Positions 23,184 to 35,057 of a stretch of 64,000 nt of DNA are shown here, piece by piece. The notes below the pieces were generated by a model that was not told where the DNA came from, made no database searches, and was given only the letters and a program-made list of their open reading frames with translations. The translations under genes and the position numbers were made by a program. The stretch's first letter is position 1, and every line of letters begins with the position of its first letter. Origin of the DNA: Ceratobasidium sp. AG-K (taxonomy: Eukaryota; Basidiomycota; Agaricomycetes; Cantharellales; Ceratobasidiaceae); assembly GCA_037039685.1 (NCBI GenBank), contig JAWNGF010000003.1, positions 4,438,571-4,502,570 on the forward strand, in the 5' to 3' direction.

Positions 23184-25628
23184 TCAGTATTGGTACCTGA
23201 ACTCGGGGTTCTCCATATCGGTCATATCTAGTTTGAAACACAATGAGTAATTTCTCTATGTAGATTTTTGGAAAGCCTACCGTCGAAAGCATTGTCCAAG
23301 TTGACCTCTCCGGCCGCACGGCCCTTGGCCTTGGCAGCCTCATCCTTGAGCTTGTTGCGCCTAACGAGGATCATGCGCAGGGCGAAGAACACAAGGATTT
23401 GCGCAACGTAGAACGCAAGGTGGACGGTGAATCCAACGCGGTAGCGGGGCGCGTCCTTGGTCTGGAATACTTGAGGACCAATCATCTATGCGCGATGCGT
23501 TAGTCGGCTATGCTACAATGTTAGGAATTTTGACGTACGTTTCCGGCTGCCCATGCAATGAGAGACATGGTGAGCACAATGTTCTTCTTGGTTTGCCCGG
23601 CAATGTTACGAGTAATGAGCGAAAGCAGGAGCACGGCAACACCGCTGCAAAAGGCGTGCTATTAGACAATAAAATAGACTCGCTAGATCATTAGACTTAC
23701 TTGAACCAGAAGGTGCCGTAGAAGGCAATCAAGAGGCCGACACGAGTAGATTTTCCGTTCTTGACCGTCATGAGCACGGAAGTTGTCGCAACCATAGGAA
23801 CACAGATGCTACACAAGGGTGACTTCAGTCCATGACCTTGGTGGAGTGATAAAGTGGCACATACATCATCATGATAAGGAGAGTCTGCTTGGTCTTGCGG
23901 GCGACGAACGCAACGCTCGTGACGATGAGGATATGCACGGTACCCTGCACCAAAGACAGCAAGCTAGTCTGGAGCACATCGAACCCAAAGCCGTCCTTGA
24001 TGATCAAGTTTCCGAATGCACCAATCCCAGAAGTTGGAAGAGTATTGCTAATGATTTCCATACAAGTTAGTTACTGCAGAACACCTAGCGCATACAATCA
24101 AACTTACAGAATCTGCATGAGCACGTAGAACCTGTGTAGGCAATTAAGTTATCCATTCCAACAATGAGTTGGGTAGGTGCGTACCAAACCTGAATATCGG
24201 TAAACGCTTCGATCGCCTGTTCCCTCTTGAACGACTTGTTTTGAATACCAGTCTGATTGGAACGGACACGTTCGACCATGAGTGTCTTGTCCTCATCAGT
24301 GTAGCACTATTCCCAAAGCGTCAGACAATGGATCAGAACTCGGGTTCAGGGCCGCTCACCTTGGCACGCATCGGGGAATCAGGGAGGTAGAGCCAAATGA
24401 AAACGCCCCAGAGTACAGTCACGATCCCGAGCTGACAGCACCCTCACGTTAGTTGCTTAGACCATCCAACAATCTGCACCTCACATACCATCATGAACAA
24501 CACCTGCCAGGATTTGATGTTGGGGTTCACGATATGTGAAACTCCGTAGGAGAGCAACCCTCCAACCATCTGTTGAAGACCGTTCATCGCGTACCTGACT
24601 AGGTTTAAGCATACATGCGCCCTAGCATGCGGGTTGGTAAACTTACCAATACGAGACATACTCTCCTTGCTCGGCACGTCGGTACCACATAGAGGTCATG
24701 AGCAAGAAAGAGGGTTGGACAGCCGCTTCAAATGTTCCCAGCAAGTAACGCACGACCATTAAGGATGCGAAGGACTTGCATACCGCCGTCAGCGCTAGAT
24801 TCGGGCTCGTCAGCGTCACATCTAGGTGATTCACAACATCTACTACTCACCGAGAGTGACACCCCAACAAACGACAGCTGTTCCCAAGACTATTGTTAAG
24901 AATCATGGTTAGTCAGTCGAGCCGTTGCCGTCGGTGAGGAAAATTCCAACGTACATTTTGCGATAGGCTGTGTGTGCGTGTTATCAATGACGGTTCACCT
25001 CCGCGTACAAGAATAAACTTACGAATTTCTGACACAAAAGGTTAACCGGGAATTCGGCAACGAGCGAACCAGCGTAAAATATCTAGGAACCCAGTACGGG
25101 GAAGTTGAGCCGATGAGAGTTACGATGTACCCTGTTCTACTTACGGTTGTCAACGCTGCGTATTCTTGACCATGGAGATTGGCGTCCTGTGGGGCAGGGT
25201 AAGAAGGGGGATGTCATTAAACGTTGATGGCGTGTTGCCGCAACGGGATAGCTCATACCTTCTGGATATTCATGATCGCTGCGAAGGACATCGTTCCTTT
25301 ATCCAAAGATTGGATAAAGTATGTTACCTATGACCATTATTAGTACTTTGACAAACCCACGCTGACTTGACCCAATGGCCGTTGTCTAGCGCGACGAGTG
25401 GCAATGTTCACTCACCAACATCACCAGCAGCACCCGCTTGTTGATGAGCTTCAATAAACGGCTGTTCTCTTCATTGGTGATCTCCACAGCATGCTCGGCG
25501 GCGAAACGGGCAATCTCCTGATCAATCCCTCGATGCTGCTTGGCAGGCTCGGTCTCCTCAGAGAAAGTAGCGCTCTTGTTGTCTTCAAGGTGCTCGACGC
25601 CGACTTTGTCCTCGTTGCTTCGATTCAT
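23184..25628 (-). CDS. MFS permease, Dal5/allantoate-type anion:cation symporter family
   Basis: Many short exons (about fourteen) chain in frame from MNRSNEDKVGVEHLEDNKS to the C-terminal DMTDMENPEFRYQY. A 12-TM plasma-membrane transporter; the ACS/Dal5 branch imports allantoate, nicotinate, pantothenate, small peptides and similar organic anions. Visible signatures: LLKLINKRVLLVMLV for TM1; TYFIQSLDKGTMSFAAIMNIQ; GSLVAEFPVNLLCQKF for TM2-3; SLMVVRYLLGTFEAAVQPSF (the family's RxLLG-FEA motif); MTSMWYRRAEQGEYVSYWYAMNGLQQMVG; WLYLPDSPMRAK; and NTLPTSGIGAFGNLIIKDGF after the central loop. The N- and C-terminal tails are charged and cytosolic. The start at 25628 opens a run of acidic residues typical of the family. 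Substrate cannot be assigned. Confidence 0.9.
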
Positions 25629-26179
25629 GACGTGTAACTTGCAGCGACCAGGAAAAAATGAAATCCAAGTGCGGAGAAGTTGGGGGCCGAAGTGGGGTGG
25701 GTGAGGGGGGCCTGGCTTCCCAGAACCTCCGAGTTGCTCATTATGCACTCGCAGAGAATCGTGCCCAGCCCAAGCTTACTTGCCGCTTGAGAGCGGTGCG
25801 GACCGGCGGGCCGAGCAGAATTCCTTCTCCATAGCCCTTTTGGAGATGCCAAGGCCACCAACCGGTAAAGAAGCCCAAAAACTAGAGCCAATCAGCCGAG
25901 GCAACCGATGGATCGGGGAACATGTTGTGCATCACCCCTGGTATCTGTCCATATTTGGGCAAATATCCGAAGTTCCGTAGGCACGAAGCTGCTTGGCAGT
26001 ACCACAATTATGCCCCACAAGTCCAATTGCTCGCGTGGTTTGGACGGAAGTGCTTGGCATTTGTCTGATAATCATGGCTATACGCGGGTTCATGCTAAAG
26101 TACAGGGGGTGCGGACATCTGAGCGGCAAAGGTCGGCAATAAGGCACAATTGCATTACCTACAAAAATGACCGTAAAAA
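25629..26179. other. Promoter region of the MFS permease and 3' flank of the helicase
   Basis: About 550 bp. A minus-strand open frame of about 118 codons overlaps this gap but starts inside the helicase's last exon in a different frame, so it is not a gene. Nothing else supported. Confidence 0.5.
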
Positions 26180-29100
26180 TCATGGATCTCCAGCGTAGCG
26201 GACGTCCGCGTTGCTCTCGAGCCAAGACATCCATTTCTTCAAATAGGCGCCTCCTTTCTCGACGGTTGAAGAGTCTCCGATGACGCACTGTTTCGGCCTA
26301 TTGGTTTAGCAGTCACCGGTCGCAAAAGATACCATGACGCACCAAATGCCGTCTTGGCCGGGTCATGGCGACTAGACAGTGCGCTCAGCTGGGTCCAGTG
26401 AGCGGAGGGTATAAAACTAGGTTACCATTCAAGCGCCGCTTTTCTTTCAAAAATCCAACCTCACGCTGCACGCTCCGGTTTAATCTATGACGGAGTTCGA
26501 TTGGACCCAACATACCTTGTCGTTGCTTCTAACCAAACTCAAGATAATTGCTTCCTTTTCTCGACCTTGCATCCCGTCCACAGTCCCGATTTCCAATTCC
26601 GGATAGGTCGAGCGAAGCAAGGACACCAAAAGCGTGACTTGTGCTTGGTATCTAGCCAAAAGGAAGTTATCAGCACGCGATCAGAAGCATTTTGGTCCAG
26701 GCACAGACGGGGTAATGATTGCTATCTGTGCAGGGGCCAATCCTGTTGAGACCTGCGGGTAAAACCGGTCAGATACAGAATGAGGGCACCTTCCCATCAT
26801 TTCCTTACTAGTTCCACGACCCATTTCTTGACAACCGTAGCCTCATTCTCGTTGGATCTACTCCCTTCATCCCCGCCCTCACCGTCTACCTTCTCGTAGA
26901 ACTCGCACCCCGCGGTGTCGAAGAAGACGACAGGCTCTGAAGTTACCTCTGCCAACTCCTGATCATCCGATATGCCCGGCAAGTCGCGAAGTAAATGAGA
27001 TGCAACCGATTCGTGCGATATCAATGCGGAACCATACAATGTCTCGGAGGGGAATTCCGCGATTTTCTTGTGCATTCTAGGGCGCATTATAGTCAGTCTT
27101 TTGGCAAGTCAAGATATCGATACCTGTATTGGGTAGTAAGCATTCGTTTGATGGAAGGTCCATACATCTGCTCCAGCCGTTGAAAGAGGGTGACCTCAAG
27201 CGATTTGGGCGGCACAAGCCGGGGAAGCTTCTTAGGACCTAGGGGTTGAATTGAAGGGATTGGGGCGGGAATAGTATCATCGTCGCTAGTTGCCGTGGAG
27301 TGCACATCACTCTCACTCGCCACTTGAGGCAATTTCGACGAATTGGAAGGAACTGCTTTGGATCTCACCGCCGGTGTGGTCTTTTTCCCAGAGTTAAGAA
27401 TTTTGTTCGCTTTAGGGTCTGCCATTTTTGTGGTCAAGCTCCGTGATGACGTTTTATTCAAGGAAACAATGGTCGGCGGAAGTTGGAGCGGATCTCCTGC
27501 AAGGATAAGCTTTGATCCCTTAAGAATTGGGATCCAACAGACCTGACATATAATATTAGTTGATAGTGGCAACGGTCCCGGGTTTGACTCACTGCCTCGA
27601 GCGCCTGACAAGCTTCATCAATACAGACGACATCAAAACGCATGTTCGCAAGCTGTCGACTCCCGGATGAGTGGCAAGTTGCGAGAACAATCTAATTATA
27701 CTTTTAAATAATGCAAAATAAATAAACAAGCCAAAAATTCTCACCTTGGCTTCACTCAGGACAGTTTGAACGATAACTTTCTCCCGTTTGCGGTACCTAA
27801 ATGCACATAAGTTCGCGGCGATACACCAGTCACAGATATGTAATACTTACTCTTTCCTCAGTTCTTTTACCTCTTCCCACATTTTCTTTCGTTCTATTCC
27901 ACGAAGCCTCGCTTTGCCTTTACCAGCTAAAGAAGCGATCGCCGCCTCGAGCTCGGTTTTGGTGTCAGCGGCAAGGGCTGCTTGATCCGATCGCGCGGCT
28001 TGTGCGTCCAGAGTCTCAGTGTGAAGGTTCCCCAAAACTCGAGCGGGGTGTCCCACACGAGTTAACGGTATCTGATGCGGTATCAGGCGTTCCAGTAGAT
28101 TATCTAAAACTTAGCATGAGTATGTATTCCGTGGAGCGCGAACCAGCCAACGAACCCACTGCCAGGTTACTAGCCCCGCATACAAGCACACGTTTCCCAC
28201 GGTCTACAAGTTGGCGGATAATTTCTACTAGTGTTTGGGTTTTGCCAGTCTGGTGCCCCAGATAAAGTTAATTCAAAGCGATTAATGTGAGGATCTGGAC
28301 ATACTCCAGGTGGGCCGTGTATCTAGGAATATTGAAGAATAAGCTTACTTAAGAAATATATCATGGCGATACACTGACCAGAGCGACCTCGGGCGATTCC
28401 AGCGCGAATTTTACAGCCTCTTTTTGGCTATCGTTGAGGTTGTTATCCTTGAGTACGAGTTCAGGAGACAGCGATGCGTTAGAGTCAAGGGGCTTCAGCG
28501 CGAGCAAAGACTGGGCGAGTGGCAGGGCTACTGCCGCTGAAGAAGGTTGGTCAGAGCTTGATTGTGTGACCAACCGCTCCAGGGCATCGAGTGCTCGGTC
28601 CATTCTGAATAGCCACGAGCATGTTAGTTAAACGACGAACCCCATCGATGAAGTCTTTGCTCGCCTGTCAAACGTTACGCTGTTGGCTAATTTAACTCTA
28701 CCGAGTTATATTAGCTACAGTCGGTAATCCTGGCGCTTACTCACACCCTACATCTCTCCGGCAATTCCATGTCTTGCGCTTCCGCATCGACGGATACGAC
28801 TACACGTGTCTCCGAAACCTACACATAGGCGACATAAGCCATCGCCTCATAAAATATATTGCAGCACCTTGTAGATGACACCTTCAACGGACGTCTGAGT
28901 TTCCGTCTCACCAGTCGATGTTGGTTGTTTCTTCGAGGCTTTGGTACCTCTTTTGCCTGAATTGTTGATAGCATTAGCCTCAATTCGGGCGATATCTCCA
29001 GGTCTATCTTGCGCGGTCAATAACACCATAAGCACCAGAGGAGAGCTTTTACCGAAATGTGTGAGGAGGAAAGGCTGGCGAATTGTGGTAGGCGGAAGGT

Positions 29101-29360
29101 CGCTCAAGTTCAATTAAGCTGACAAGCGTCGTAAGCCCTTGAATGGTGGGTCAGAAGGATAAAAACCTTTTCCCTCCCAATCCTAGCTGTACGTTAGAAA
29201 CACCAAGTCCAAGCAAGGCTAATCCCTTTTGTTCGAGTAATTTGGGACTGCAAGCTGAGAGAAGCAGCGAGGATTGCTCTACTTCAGCCATTCGTTCCTT
29301 GAGGCAAAGAGCACGAACGCGAGTTAGAAATTCTTCAAGGTCATTTCTTGTGGTTGCCAT
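26180..29360 (-). CDS. SF1 superfamily DNA/RNA helicase, IGHMBP2/SMUBP-2 (Hcs1) type
   Basis: Many exons run from [19 protein letters not shown] to a C-terminal exon with [18 protein letters not shown] and TGA at 26180. UPF1-like SF1B helicase translocating 5' to 3' on nucleic acid. In order: an N-terminal domain; the beta-barrel region ([27 protein letters not shown]); [14 protein letters not shown]; Walker [28 protein letters not shown]; an inserted charged helical stalk near 27850-28050; DEAQ-like box [57 protein letters not shown]; and [21 protein letters not shown]. All helicase motifs are present, so it looks active. A Ser/Thr/Pro-rich insertion of about 90 residues follows GDPLQLPPT. 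No C-terminal R3H or AN1 finger is present. The final exons lie 26180-26506 and are easily missed. Confidence 0.92.
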
Positions 29361-29537
29361 GTTAGTTTTATTACACTCCTGTTGACCCGAGGAGACAACA
29401 AAGTTGAGAAGGGATCGATGTACTACCACGTGACGCACTAATTAGAGCCAAAGGAGATGATTTGCAACCAGGACGTAAGGATTTGTGGCCTCAGAACTCA
29501 TTCATTTCATTTTAGGAACAGATAGTGCACTCTTGAT

Positions 29538-31000
29538 TCATGTAGTCCCTTTCCCTAACAGCTGCCTCACGTCAACCGAACCGCCGTTGCTATCAAGGCA
29601 TGCCTGAGATGCGTTATTAGCTACTTTAGCGAGAGTACCCTGTTGCCTACTTACCTGGATTAGTGCAACGTCTTGAAGTCCCCCCCTATACAGTTCGGTC
29701 AATATCTAACCAACAGCATGGGATCATTGTTGTCTTACCTGGGCTCCCCATTCCCATCATTCTGCCCCTCGATCGCGTTGACAAAGTTCTCGATTTCTTT
29801 GAATACACCACAGGATATCATATCAAACTCTTCAACATTTTTTCCATCGCCCCCACTGGTAATTGTCACTCGGATATAAGGAGAAGTCGGAGTTTTTCCA
29901 TCCCCGGGCCCGTTGAAAGCAGATATCTTTGCCAAGGCACTGTCTGCCTCAAGAGGAGGCTTCTGAATCATAGTAATAGTCACATTTCCGTCGGTTCCGG
30001 TGACTGTGAAGAGAGTACGGTTAAAGCCAGGCGGCGCGGCACAGGAGAGTTCGAATATGCCCTGGGGAGGATATGTATCAGATGTTTTCTGAGCCTGAAT
30101 CACCGCCTGGATGGTATCGTGGGGTTTCAAATGCTCTCGAGTTAGTGACGAGAACCCAGACACAGTTGAAGTATCGAGTGGGAAGGGTAGGACACGCCGG
30201 AGCGTTGCGGCCCAGTGTACACCGGCATCTAGCAGAAACCCTCCTTGAAACTGGATAAACCGTTTGTTTGATGAGGCTAACTAGTTGCGAAACTAGGTGC
30301 TTACGTCTGGGGTAGTTCGCCACGAGGTCTTGTAGTACTTGTTGTCTGTTGTTACGGACCAGATCGCTGAGAAGTTGAATGATCGAACAGTTCCAACGAC
30401 ACCGGCTTTGATCCTGTGAGCAGCCTCAACGAGGCCTGGCTCGACTGACTCGGTAGGGAATTGCGTTAGTTAGATGCAAATAGTTGGTCATGTGCGTACA
30501 CGTACCCTCAAAATTCTCTGCAACTCGCCATATCAACCCTTTAGGCTTGTACTCCTTCTCCCACTTATCGATCAATGCGAGGCCAGTTTTGACATCTTTC
30601 GCAACTGGTTTCTCGCTGAGCACATTCTTCCCGGCGGCGAGAGCTCGAAGGACGATCTCCGGCTGTTGAGTCAAGGGTAGAACAACAATTACCGCCTGAA
30701 TGTCGGAACGGGCGAGCAATGCATCTAGATTCTCTTTGGTCGCTCCGTCTTCGGAGTAAACTGAAGGAGTGTCATCCAGCCCTAGACGTTCTTTAGAGAC
30801 TTCCGCCAGCGAAGACGCCGATGATTTGGATCGAGAGTAGACCGCCTTGAGTGTAACCTTGTCAGATCCCAGAAGCCCGAGAGCAGGAAGGTGTGCTGAT
30901 AGTGGTCAATCTTGGTGTATGCGCAACATCAATACCGCAACTGCTCACCCTCCTTGGCGAATATGCCAGCGCCCAACAAAGCAAATCCAATTGGCGCCAT
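29538..31000 (-). CDS. Gfo/Idh/MocA-family NAD(P)-dependent oxidoreductase
   Basis: Spliced exons from MAPIGFALLGAGIFAKE, AHLPALGLLG to a C-terminal SVDVRQLLGKGTT. Two-domain dehydrogenase acting on sugars, inositols, dihydrodiols or similar polyols. The N-terminal Rossmann motif is GAGIFAKEAH. Further on: ALLARSDIQAVIVVLPLTQQP, then the family signature EKPVAKDVKTG with the catalytic-region EKP lysine, VAENFEVEPGLVEAAHRI, and GGFLLDAGVHWAATLRRVLP in the substrate domain, where DxGxH is the conserved Asp/His region. The last exons are short (GGLQDVALIQ, then ACLDSNGGSVDV), as usual in this family. The start at 31000 is the only ATG giving an intact Rossmann strand. Downstream, the helicase start is only about 180 bp away on the same strand. 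Precise substrate unknown. Confidence 0.9.
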
Positions 31001-31372
31001 CTCAGTTGGCTCAGCGTAACTCACTAAAATCAAGATCAAGTTGGAGGGGTCCAAGAGTTGACCCCTCCCTCCGGTATTAATACGCCATACCTACGTATCG
31101 GCTTTCATCGCCGGCTAATTGCTGACTGATACACCGCTGAATTGCTAGCCTCCACTTCCCGCTCTGGAGCGGTTCATACGTATGTCGGGCTCATGCCATT
31201 GTAGGTACATGGCTAATTGGCCATTGATATAACGGATTTTTCCTCTTGGTATGGGATTAGCGTGTATTTTACAGAAAGTGTTCCATGGTGGGGAGTCGCG
31301 ATGATACCTCAGAAGAAACCGGACATGCAACGATAGCGAATATAATATTGCAGGGTTGTAGTGGGCAAAAGT
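31001..31372. other. Intergenic region, SET1 3' flank / oxidoreductase promoter
   Basis: About 370 bp between same-strand genes. No ORF or motif that I can support. Confidence 0.5.
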
Positions 31373-34300
31373 CTAGTTGAGGAAACCTCGGCACTTCGCC
31401 GAACCACAGAGACAAGGAATCTAGAACAATAATCATTAGCATTCGGCTAGCGGTGCAATAAGCGCATACACACCTTTTGATCCTCGAGCGGGAAGTGATA
31501 ATCTTCGGTAGATTATTCAGTTACGTACGGCGGTATTTTAGGAATCACAGCTCACCATAGGTGATCTCATCTCCAACGTCAATGTTGGTTTTGGCGTAAA
31601 TGACGATTTTCTTTTCTCCGTTAATCGTAATAATTTTGGCCGTGCAGTTGGGAGCACAGCAATGATTGATCAGTCGTCTGGATGCCTGATCAGTAACTGA
31701 ATCAGATCACGATCTGGATCTACTTACCCGAGATTGCCCTTCTTGGTCGCATCCACAACAGAGTCGTCATCAACACGGAAGAGATAGCTGCTGCCAATCC
31801 CGGTCTTCTCATAGTACTTTTCCCGCTTGTCGGCAACTTGCTGGCGAATTACTTCTCCCACGTATTCAATAACCATATCGCCGGCAGGAATAGACTCGGC
31901 CGCATACAAGCCCCAGTCGTGGATAGGGCTGCGTGAAAAGGTGAGCTGCTTCTTGCGTGTACGCAGCTGGTTGAATTTGAGAACATCGCTTGTATCCGTC
32001 GTCTTGCCCTTGTGTTGTTCGATGCCTTGCGCCAAGCGGCGACTGGCAGCGCGGTTGGAGCGAGAGCTCGCGGCGGGCAGGGGCGCCGCAGCCGAAATAT
32101 CTACAATGGCCCGGTTGCGTTGTGGAAGATACAGAGACTTGGCAGCCTCCGGGATCTTGTAGTAACCTTCCGTACGAGCGGAGCCAGTGACATGTTTTCG
32201 AAGGCCAGGGGGGTATTTGGATGTGTCCTCTTCGGGCTGGTGCTGAGTCGCCGAGCTAGGCAAGGGTATTCCGCGCTCCTGACCCAAGAGCAAGCGAATG
32301 TAATACAAGTCTTCTTCTTCGTCCACGAGTTGCTGGGCGTATAGATCGGGGATTTTCAGGTCAATAGGAGGAGCATGCGAAACTGGAACTTGAGGTTTCG
32401 TCACCGTAACCTCAATCTCCTGGACACTTGGGGGTACCGGCTCGTCATGGATCGGGGTGACCACCTCTTCCTTGATCGTCAAAGGGGGTTTCTTTTGCTT
32501 TTCACGTGGTCGTTCCCGCTTGAGTACGGGAGACGACGGAGGGGGACGGTGCTTGGGAACGGGGTCGTCAGCCTGAACGGTGTCAGCTGGTTCATCAGAG
32601 ACATCCGAGCGATCGCTGTCTGAAAATTCGACCTTGCGCCGTAGACGCTTCTTTCTATGCGAGGATCGCTCTATGCCCACCTTCCTTCGCTTCAAGGAGC
32701 GTTCAAACCGGGCCACATTCACGTTCTCGTCAGATTCGGAGTCTGCCTCCTCCGGTACGATGATCGCGGCTGGTACGACTTTAGGTTTGGGTGGAGACTC
32801 AGGGACGGGAGGTGGAGAGGACGATGGAAGCGGCAAAGCGATCGGTGCGGTTTCGCTGGTTGCGTTCTTCTTGTTGAGGATATTGAGCAAGTTTATACGG
32901 TTTTGCGGGGTTAGGCGATTAAAGATATTGATATCGACTTTCACGTTCTGATGTTGTCGCTTGAACGATAAGCCCTTGAGTCCTTTAGGAGTGGCAACCG
33001 AGACCTCTGTGGGGGCGGGAATGGCAGAAGTCTCATGTAACGGCACCTCCTCGATATCCTTGTCGTCAATGTTTCGTTGGGCATCAAGCGCCTCGTCGAC
33101 CAGTTTCCACGCCTTTGGCCGGGCGACCCTTTCCCGCAAGTCTCTGGCGAAAACTCCCAGCAGATCGCGCATGATAATTTTACGGGCCTCTTGGATAAAC
33201 TCGATCTCGGTCCATTCTTTCCCACCGCGCCCTACCCCGCGAGGCTGAGATGAGGTTGTGGCCAGGGTGGCTATCGATGGTGCAGGGTGCACAGTTAGAA
33301 CCACCGGTCGACCGGCAATTGTCTTGTCGTCCAAGGCCGCCAGAGCACGGCGAGCGTCGGTCGAAACGTCAAAGGATATGTACCACCCATGGACGTCTCT
33401 CATGACCTGCGATCAGAACAACATGAGTCACTTATCATGATGCGAACGGAAATAACCGACCCGATCAACTTTATACCCTCCAAAGAAGCGCCTGATATCC
33501 ATTTCTACCGCTTTTGATTCGTCGGGCAGGCTCGACTTTTCGATTTGGATATAGTCGTTGCCATTGAGCGCCAATAGTCGCAGAGTGTCTCGGTGGTTCT
33601 CTTCCTCGTCGACCGGAGGCGCTGGTACAACAGGAACCGTCTTGGATTTTGCAGTGCCATTCGCAAGACCCCCTACAGGGTTTCGAGGGCTAGCGTTGGG
33701 TAAGGGCGAGGAACTATGCAGAGGGGATGGGATAACAGGCGTGTGGTTTGCTCGTGACGAGTTGTTCCGACTCGAAGGTGCACTGGAAGGAGAACTGGAG
33801 CCAAACTTGGATTTGGGGGGAATGGGCGGACGCATCGTGGTCGCCAAAGGAGAACGGTCCGCGCTTTTGCCAGACGATGAAGAAACCCCCGGTCCAGATG
33901 AAGGGGGTGGAGGGCGCATGGGGAGCCCGGGTATAGCTGGCTGGGGGCTTGGAGAAATCGTAGGAATTGGCGGGGACGAGGTTTTTTGGTTTTGGCGCCT
34001 GTTTTCTTCCCAGGCTTTTCGACGACGCTCCATCTCCTCGTTGAACAGTCCTCGACACACTTGGCCGTCACCATCGAGAACAACCTTGGCCGGCCGTGCT
34101 TCATTACCGTTTCCGATTCGACGACCGTCTTCGTGCAAGAGGGCTTGTTGGGCCGATCTGTGGGCTTGCTCATCCTCGTTGGAGAATCTGATCCAAAACA
34201 AGCCCAGGGGTGCGCCGGTCGCCTTGTCCACTTGAGACGTGAATTCCTCGATGTTCCCGTACGAGCTGAAATGTCGTCTAACTTGGGCGGCTGAAGTCAA

Positions 34301-35057
34301 AGGGCTCAGTCCTGATACGCAGATCCCTTGTGCTGGGGGCGGTGGCGGCGGCCCGCAGGAATTGTCATCGTACTATACGCAAATAACTTGAGGTGATCCA
34401 GCATACCAACAGCTAAATGAGTACGTACCTCATATTCGAGCACATACAACGAAGCGCGTAACCTAGCCTTCCCCCGCCCTTCTCGGTTCCGCTCACTCAG
34501 GTCTCTCCGTGGATCGCGCACTCGGATTGGTTGCTCGCCTGACCCGACTTCGCCATTATAACGATATAGGAACTCTTTGCCGTTGTCACCCCGCCTGCCG
34601 CTCGTAAACGGATCATATATCACTTTATAATCCCTAAGGCTAGGATCTTTTGGTGGCGGCCAGGCGGGAAGAGCGCTATCGCCATGGTGAGTCGTCGGTG
34701 GTATGGATGGAAGAACAGTAGCGCCGGGCGTTGTGGTTGTCTGCTTCGGTGCCGGAGCGTGGCGTCGAGGATCCACCGTCGCTCTAATTGGCGGAACACC
34801 ACTCGCGAGTACAGAAGTGTCTATCAGCATGAAATTCAGTGCATGTCAGTTTATGGTGATCGTAAATCGCGTGATGTTTGGCTGAGGCGGATTCTCCGCA
34901 CATGTGTCTTCGCCAGCAACAGAGTAGCACACTAACCTATATTCCCTCCGCTTACTAGCCCATCGCTTGGCCTGTATTCAGCGCCATTTGTATTCAGAGA
35001 TTGCGCCCGCTGGTGATTGACGGAACCGGTGGTAACTTGCGAATTGTTCCAACTCAT
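31373..35057 (-). CDS. SET1: SET1-type histone H3 lysine-4 methyltransferase (COMPASS catalytic subunit)
   Basis: First exon 35057 ([20 protein letters not shown]) splices across about 120 nt to [11 protein letters not shown]; the end is a post-SET exon with stop at 31373. Nuclear catalytic subunit of COMPASS, methylating H3K4 at active promoters. Domains in order: a Pro-rich N-terminus; a Set1-specific region with YKVIYDPF; an RRM-like segment ([37 protein letters not shown]); a second RRM-like fold ([20 protein letters not shown]); a charged central region; the N-SET region including [19 protein letters not shown]; and the SET domain with [55 protein letters not shown]. The post-SET is [13 protein letters not shown] with its three zinc cysteines. 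All catalytic motifs look intact. Confidence 0.95.

Noticed and set aside
25932..26288. 118-codon minus-strand open frame
   Set aside because: It overlaps the last helicase exon in another frame. The helicase frame carries the conserved [11 protein letters not shown] and stops at 26180.
26410..26620. Plus-strand TATAAA-like site followed by ATG ([10 protein letters not shown])
   Set aside because: It lies on the antisense strand of helicase exons/introns with motif V ([14 protein letters not shown]), so it is chance.
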